From Atherix ibis (lineage: Eukaryota; Arthropoda; Insecta; Diptera; Athericidae): a stretch of DNA of 64,000 nucleotides. Shown piece after piece: positions 60,115-64,000 of this stretch. The notes below the pieces were generated by a model that had not been told where the DNA came from, did no database searches, and was given only the letters and a program-made list of their open reading frames with translations. Position numbers and translations under genes: made by a program. Positions within the stretch are counted from its first letter, which is position 1, and each line of letters begins with the position of its first letter. The stretch spans positions 58,231,920 to 58,295,919 of the forward strand of contig OY282606.1 of NCBI GenBank assembly GCA_958298945.1. Reading direction: 5' to 3'.

Positions 60115-60369
60115 AAGTTGAAATCTAGGATTTCAAGGCGGGTAGAATGGTGGGAATTCAACTAAATGTATTCCAAATCGAATGGATTCCAAATTAGTTA
60201 AATCATATATGTCAAACAAAGTAAATTCCACATTCCACATTTCAAAAAAAAAAAAAAACAATTAGAAAAAGAACACAAAATTTGACATTTACACAGTCCA
60301 CTAGAAATTGCGAGGAAAGTAAGGTTGTTCTTAGAACAAAAATAAAATTAAATTGGAGTTTGTAAAAAA

Positions 60370-61069
60370 TTGGAGTTTTATTTTCTATACGGAACATAAG
60401 TGAATCATTCAATTTGTCCAACTGATGACAGCACACTTCAGAATTGATCGTTGTGTTGTTCGGTAGAAGCTTCAAATAAACGATTCCTTGGAAATTCCAC
60501 CAAACAGATAGGATAACCTTTTTTTGATGAATATTGACTTTCGAAGTGCTTTGAGCCGGTTCATCTTTTCTACTCCAGGATCTTTTGCGCTTAACAATGT
60601 TGTAGACATTCTCGTCCCCATTGATGATACGCTTCAAAAATGGATCATTTTCTTGGTGTTTGAGAAGCAAATCAGAAACGTCAATGCGACGGCATAAATT
60701 TCTTTCCATAAGAAGATCGGGAAACCATATGTCGAGCTTTGAGATGAAACCTAATCGTTTTAAATGATCATGAATGGTTGAATTCGATAAATTTAATCTC
60801 TCGGCGATCTCACGAGTTGTTATTTGCCTATTTGCATCAATTAATTCCTTTATTGTGTCTTCATCAGCTTCAACTGGCCTTCCAGAACGTGGTGCATCTT
60901 TGAGATCAAAATTGCAGGATCGAAATTTTGCAAACCAGTTTTGGCACGGCTGCTCACTTAACACATCTTTTCCATACACATCGGATAATTTTTTTCTTTC
61001 TTGAACATCATTTTTATGTTTTCTATAGCAAGAAAAGGGCATCAACCAAAAACTACTATGTAGAATCAA
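60370..61069 (-). pseudogene. Mariner transposase, 5' part
   Basis: From the N-terminus: HTH region with CQNWFAKFRSCNFDLKDAPR and SGRPVEADEDTIKELIDANR, second HTH (REIAERLNLSNSTIHDHLKR), then the first catalytic block INGDENVYN and the mariner-typical WWNFQGIVYLKLLP. Homology ends near LNDSLMFRIENK at about 60370; the tail of the ORF to 60242 is unrelated. A shift around FPDLLMERNLCRR marks decay near the WVPHEL-type block. The second and third catalytic blocks are not in this part. Confidence 0.85.
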
Positions 61070-61210
61070 TTGAATTTTTTACAACCAAGCCTCGCTGTGT
61101 CAGCTGTTCAAATAGATATGATTATTCTTAAGTGTGAAGTTGGTTGTGAAAAAATACAATTAAGTCATCTTTTGGAAAACAATAAAACTACTTTCCGGAC
61201 AACCCAATAA

Positions 61211-64000
61211 ATGATGTTGTATGTATTTAAAAGGATTCAAATATAACACAGAGTAACCAGTAATATTTTTGTAACCAGTACAAAAAGAACTCAAATATTA
61301 CACAGAGTAACAAAAAAAAATACTTTTATCAAAATATGATTGTTATATGGTACTTTTTTGTAGACAATCTTCGATCAAAGAATAAATAGCATTTTGTCAA
61401 GGTTTATATTTTGAAAAATGTAGAAAATGTTCTTTTGCCCATTCAATGTATTGATGCAAAATCTAGGCTAGTATAATAGAAAGTAGAAGAATTAATATTT
61501 TGTATTAAAAATTATTTTGATTAATATTTAAAAATATCTATTAATTACTTTTGTATTTCTAACTATTTTTCCTCCTTTTTCAGCCTAGTTCCTTTCAATA
61601 TTTATTCATGACCATTCCATTTTTCTTAAAATCAAATAGTCTAAAATTTATAAGTTTGATTTGTACATTTAAATTATATTAAATTCATTAATTACATTAT
61701 AACGTACAGTAAGTAATATTATAAAATATAATGAAATATGTCGTTTTTTAATTTTTTTAAGCATAATTTAACTATACTTTGTACTCATCAAATATTTAGG
61801 GTATTGAAGATTATTTGACTCAAATAAAAAGTCAACTTGTCAACAAAAAACAACACCAATAAAAATCAGATATAAATGTACAACAATTTATTATCAGGCA
61901 CTCGTATTTTAAGATGAATTTACATAATTTAATCTACTTTTATTGTCAGTAAATTGATACAAGTATTAAAAAAATAAGTAAGCTCTTTAAAAAAAATTTT
62001 AGATCTACAACTATTTGGAAACAGTTATCTATTAATAAAGTAACATATGTATTTCCCCATTGGTAATTTCAATAGATATTTTTGAATCATTGTAAATTTT
62101 TTTAAGTTTTATAATAATTTTTTTATATAAGTCATTAAAGTATTAAAATATTATAATTGGTAGCATAATGAACCTAGCCACTTATGTATTTGGCTCTCCT
62201 TCTTCACTAGACGTAATTTTTATTCAATAAAAATGTGTAATAAATTTGCTTGATGTGACTCTTAACAAAAAATTCCGTTTTGTAATTGAAATTTTGTTAA
62301 CAAATGAACTAAATTGAAAAAGAAATTTACATATTTTTGTACGAATATTATATAGAAATCTATACAAATACCATGAATAAATTGGTAAATCGATTTTATA
62401 ACCATCCATTATATTCCCTACAATACGTTTAAATCAAATTGAACCAGAATACTTCAGATATGAAAATTTTTCTTTTCTTTACTTTTATATAAACATATAT
62501 TTATTATTTTCTATATTGAAATGCTTATATATTGTATAGTAGTTTTTTATTCTACTTAAGTACATATACATACTCGTATATCTTATGTAAGAAACATAAT
62601 AATGTAGTATTATTGCAGAAGCTAAACTTAAAATAGTGCATGGTATTTAGTATTTCGTTAATATACGAGTAGCCTTTGTACTCTTACAATGATTTCAAAC
62701 AATACTCATCAGCTTAGTTATTATTAAATGAAAGTATTATCATGAAATTAGCATTGACCAACAATAAACATTAAAAAGTGTCCAATACTATTTGTATTAC
62801 CATTTGGTCATTTGGTAGCGAATATACATTTATTATTTTTAATTCAAACGTCTGAAGAATATTACTTGGAAAACGTGAGTCCCGGTAAACTGAATTTACT
62901 GTTGCATGTAAAATAGGCTACAGATTCATAATTTTCATACAAATATGATTTTGTAATAAAAACGCTTACGAACATGGTGTTACTAAAAATAATATAGTAA
63001 AATAATTATGCTTGTAGTCTATTGGAATTGTTTTCACATAATTAAGATATAGATATATTTAAATTACACAATTTTATGAAATGTGCTTTGAATGTCAAAA
63101 ATATTATACATTAATAAACACCGTTTATATAAAAAACAATAAGAAATTACATTTTAACTAAATATAGTCTCTTAGAGTTTGTCATAATATATTTCATGAA
63201 TAAGTCTTTGTAAAAAATATATCATACGAATTCAGATATGCTTAAAATTTGTAGAAAATTTAAAAAAAATTAATATTAATATTATATTGTGTTAATAATT
63301 TTAGAAATTATTAATGTATCAGCAATAGGGTTTACTTCTTCAAAATAAAACTTTTTAAACAACAGCTTGTAGCTTTCTTGTCTTTGGGTTGAAAATAGCT
63401 TTCCATATAATAAAACATGAATGAAAAGAACGTTTACAAAAATTGACAAATTATTTAATGAATCTTACAGTTGGTAAACATTTTTTTTTGTTCATATATG
63501 AACTCTGCTATTTATTCCTTAAAGTTTATATGTGTATGACAATTTCTGCAGATTTTTTTTATATTTATATGTTATCTACGAGCACGAATATGTTGTAACA
63601 AACAGATTTACATCAATAATTATATAAACAGCCATCGGAGATCATCTTCTTAGTATCCGGTGAGGATATTTTGCAGATTTGATTATATTATTTTGTTTTA
63701 TCAAAAATAACCTAAATTTGGGCGTTAATCAATGAAAATATTTATTCGAAAAGTTCTTATTAGTGAAAATGTTTATATCCAATTGTAGTAGTATAAATGA
63801 TGTCATAGTTTCTGCTATACATATATCTAATTAGCATAAAAATTCATATATAATCATCTTGTTTATTTATTTTATTGTTTGAGATACTGAGATCGTTATA
63901 TAAAAGCATTTTAAAATATTTATCGGTTACCAGTTCTATTTTGTTCATTACAATTATATATAACTTTACAATCTTTCCAACGCTCATCAAGATATATTCT
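61211..64000. other. AT-rich DNA upstream of the peroxidase start, no gene seen
   Basis: No ORF with a recognisable domain, no RNA gene and no transposon motif. It may contain the peroxidase promoter or a 5' non-coding exon, but nothing in the sequence fixes one. Confidence 0.4.

Larger units (their letters stand above)
57222..60240 (+). mobile_element. BEL/Pao LTR retrotransposon, degenerate and rearranged
   Basis: A 34-bp sequence starting tggtgggaattcaac occurs at 57222 and again at 60148, after a purine-rich tract; these are the starts of the 5' and 3' LTRs, both truncated. Gag, protease and much of RT are missing. A 54-bp piece of pol (57710-57763) is duplicated at 57259-57312, next to the LTR stub. 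Remaining pol: RT pieces, Pao-type RNase H region, integrase and C-terminal domain. Confidence 0.85.
56972..61207 (-). mobile_element. Mariner transposon split by a BEL/Pao insertion
   Basis: Matching terminal repeats lie at both ends: ttgggttgtccaggaagtaa from about 56976, and its inverted counterpart (ctttccggacaacccaataa) ending at about 61210. The 5' two-thirds of transposase is at 61069-60370 (minus) and its 3' end at 57220-57050 (minus). Between them is a BEL/Pao element (57222 to about 60240). The two halves meet in the right order (…LNDSLMFRIENK / …VNRKGIVFQQDNA). This shows that BEL inserted into an existing mariner, although two related mariners flanking it cannot be excluded. Confidence 0.75.

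Overview
The window is AT-rich insect nuclear DNA, most likely from a higher dipteran (a tephritid-like or drosophilid-like fly). The basis is one intron-containing secreted animal haem-peroxidase gene, GT-AG introns, and a dense load of Ty3/Gypsy, BEL/Pao, Jockey-like LINE and Tc1/mariner remnants. I see nothing bacterial, no rRNA or tRNA gene and no CRISPR array. Species assignment is inference.

The only host gene I can support is a haem peroxidase on the minus strand, about 27 kb long. Its seven coding exons run from 56868 down to 29853. Exons 1-2 (signal peptide and N-terminus) are separated by a roughly 22 kb transposon-filled intron from exons 3-7 (catalytic domain and a long low-complexity tail). 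Every exon junction agrees in phase, giving 4662 nt (1553 aa).

Downstream of the gene on its own strand lies a broken duplicate of exons 3-7 (about 3884-25905). Its outer parts are nearly identical to the gene. Its centre (about 5546-23330) is a tandem array of roughly 67 units of about 264 bp. The monomer is a fusion of two separated pieces of the peroxidase's own exon 6 (about 30270-30340 and 31530-31757), so this is a satellite born from a coding exon. The first unit is about 123 bp longer and preserves a plausible intermediate: an 8-bp direct repeat flanks exactly the segment missing from later units. This is the most interesting object in the window.

Layout: 1-3083 decayed Ty3/Gypsy element; 3084-3883 non-coding; 3884-25905 duplicated pseudogene with the satellite; 26330-28433 antisense LINE remnant; 28434-29646 decayed mariner abutting the duplication edge; 29649-35712 the source segment of the duplication (exons 3-7 plus intron 2 sequence); 35713-56242 rest of intron 2 with LINE pieces, Tc1/mariner remnants and one nearly complete but defective mariner (52924-54196); 56243-56868 exons 2 and 1; 56972-61207 a mariner split by a BEL/Pao element; 61208-64000 featureless AT-rich DNA.
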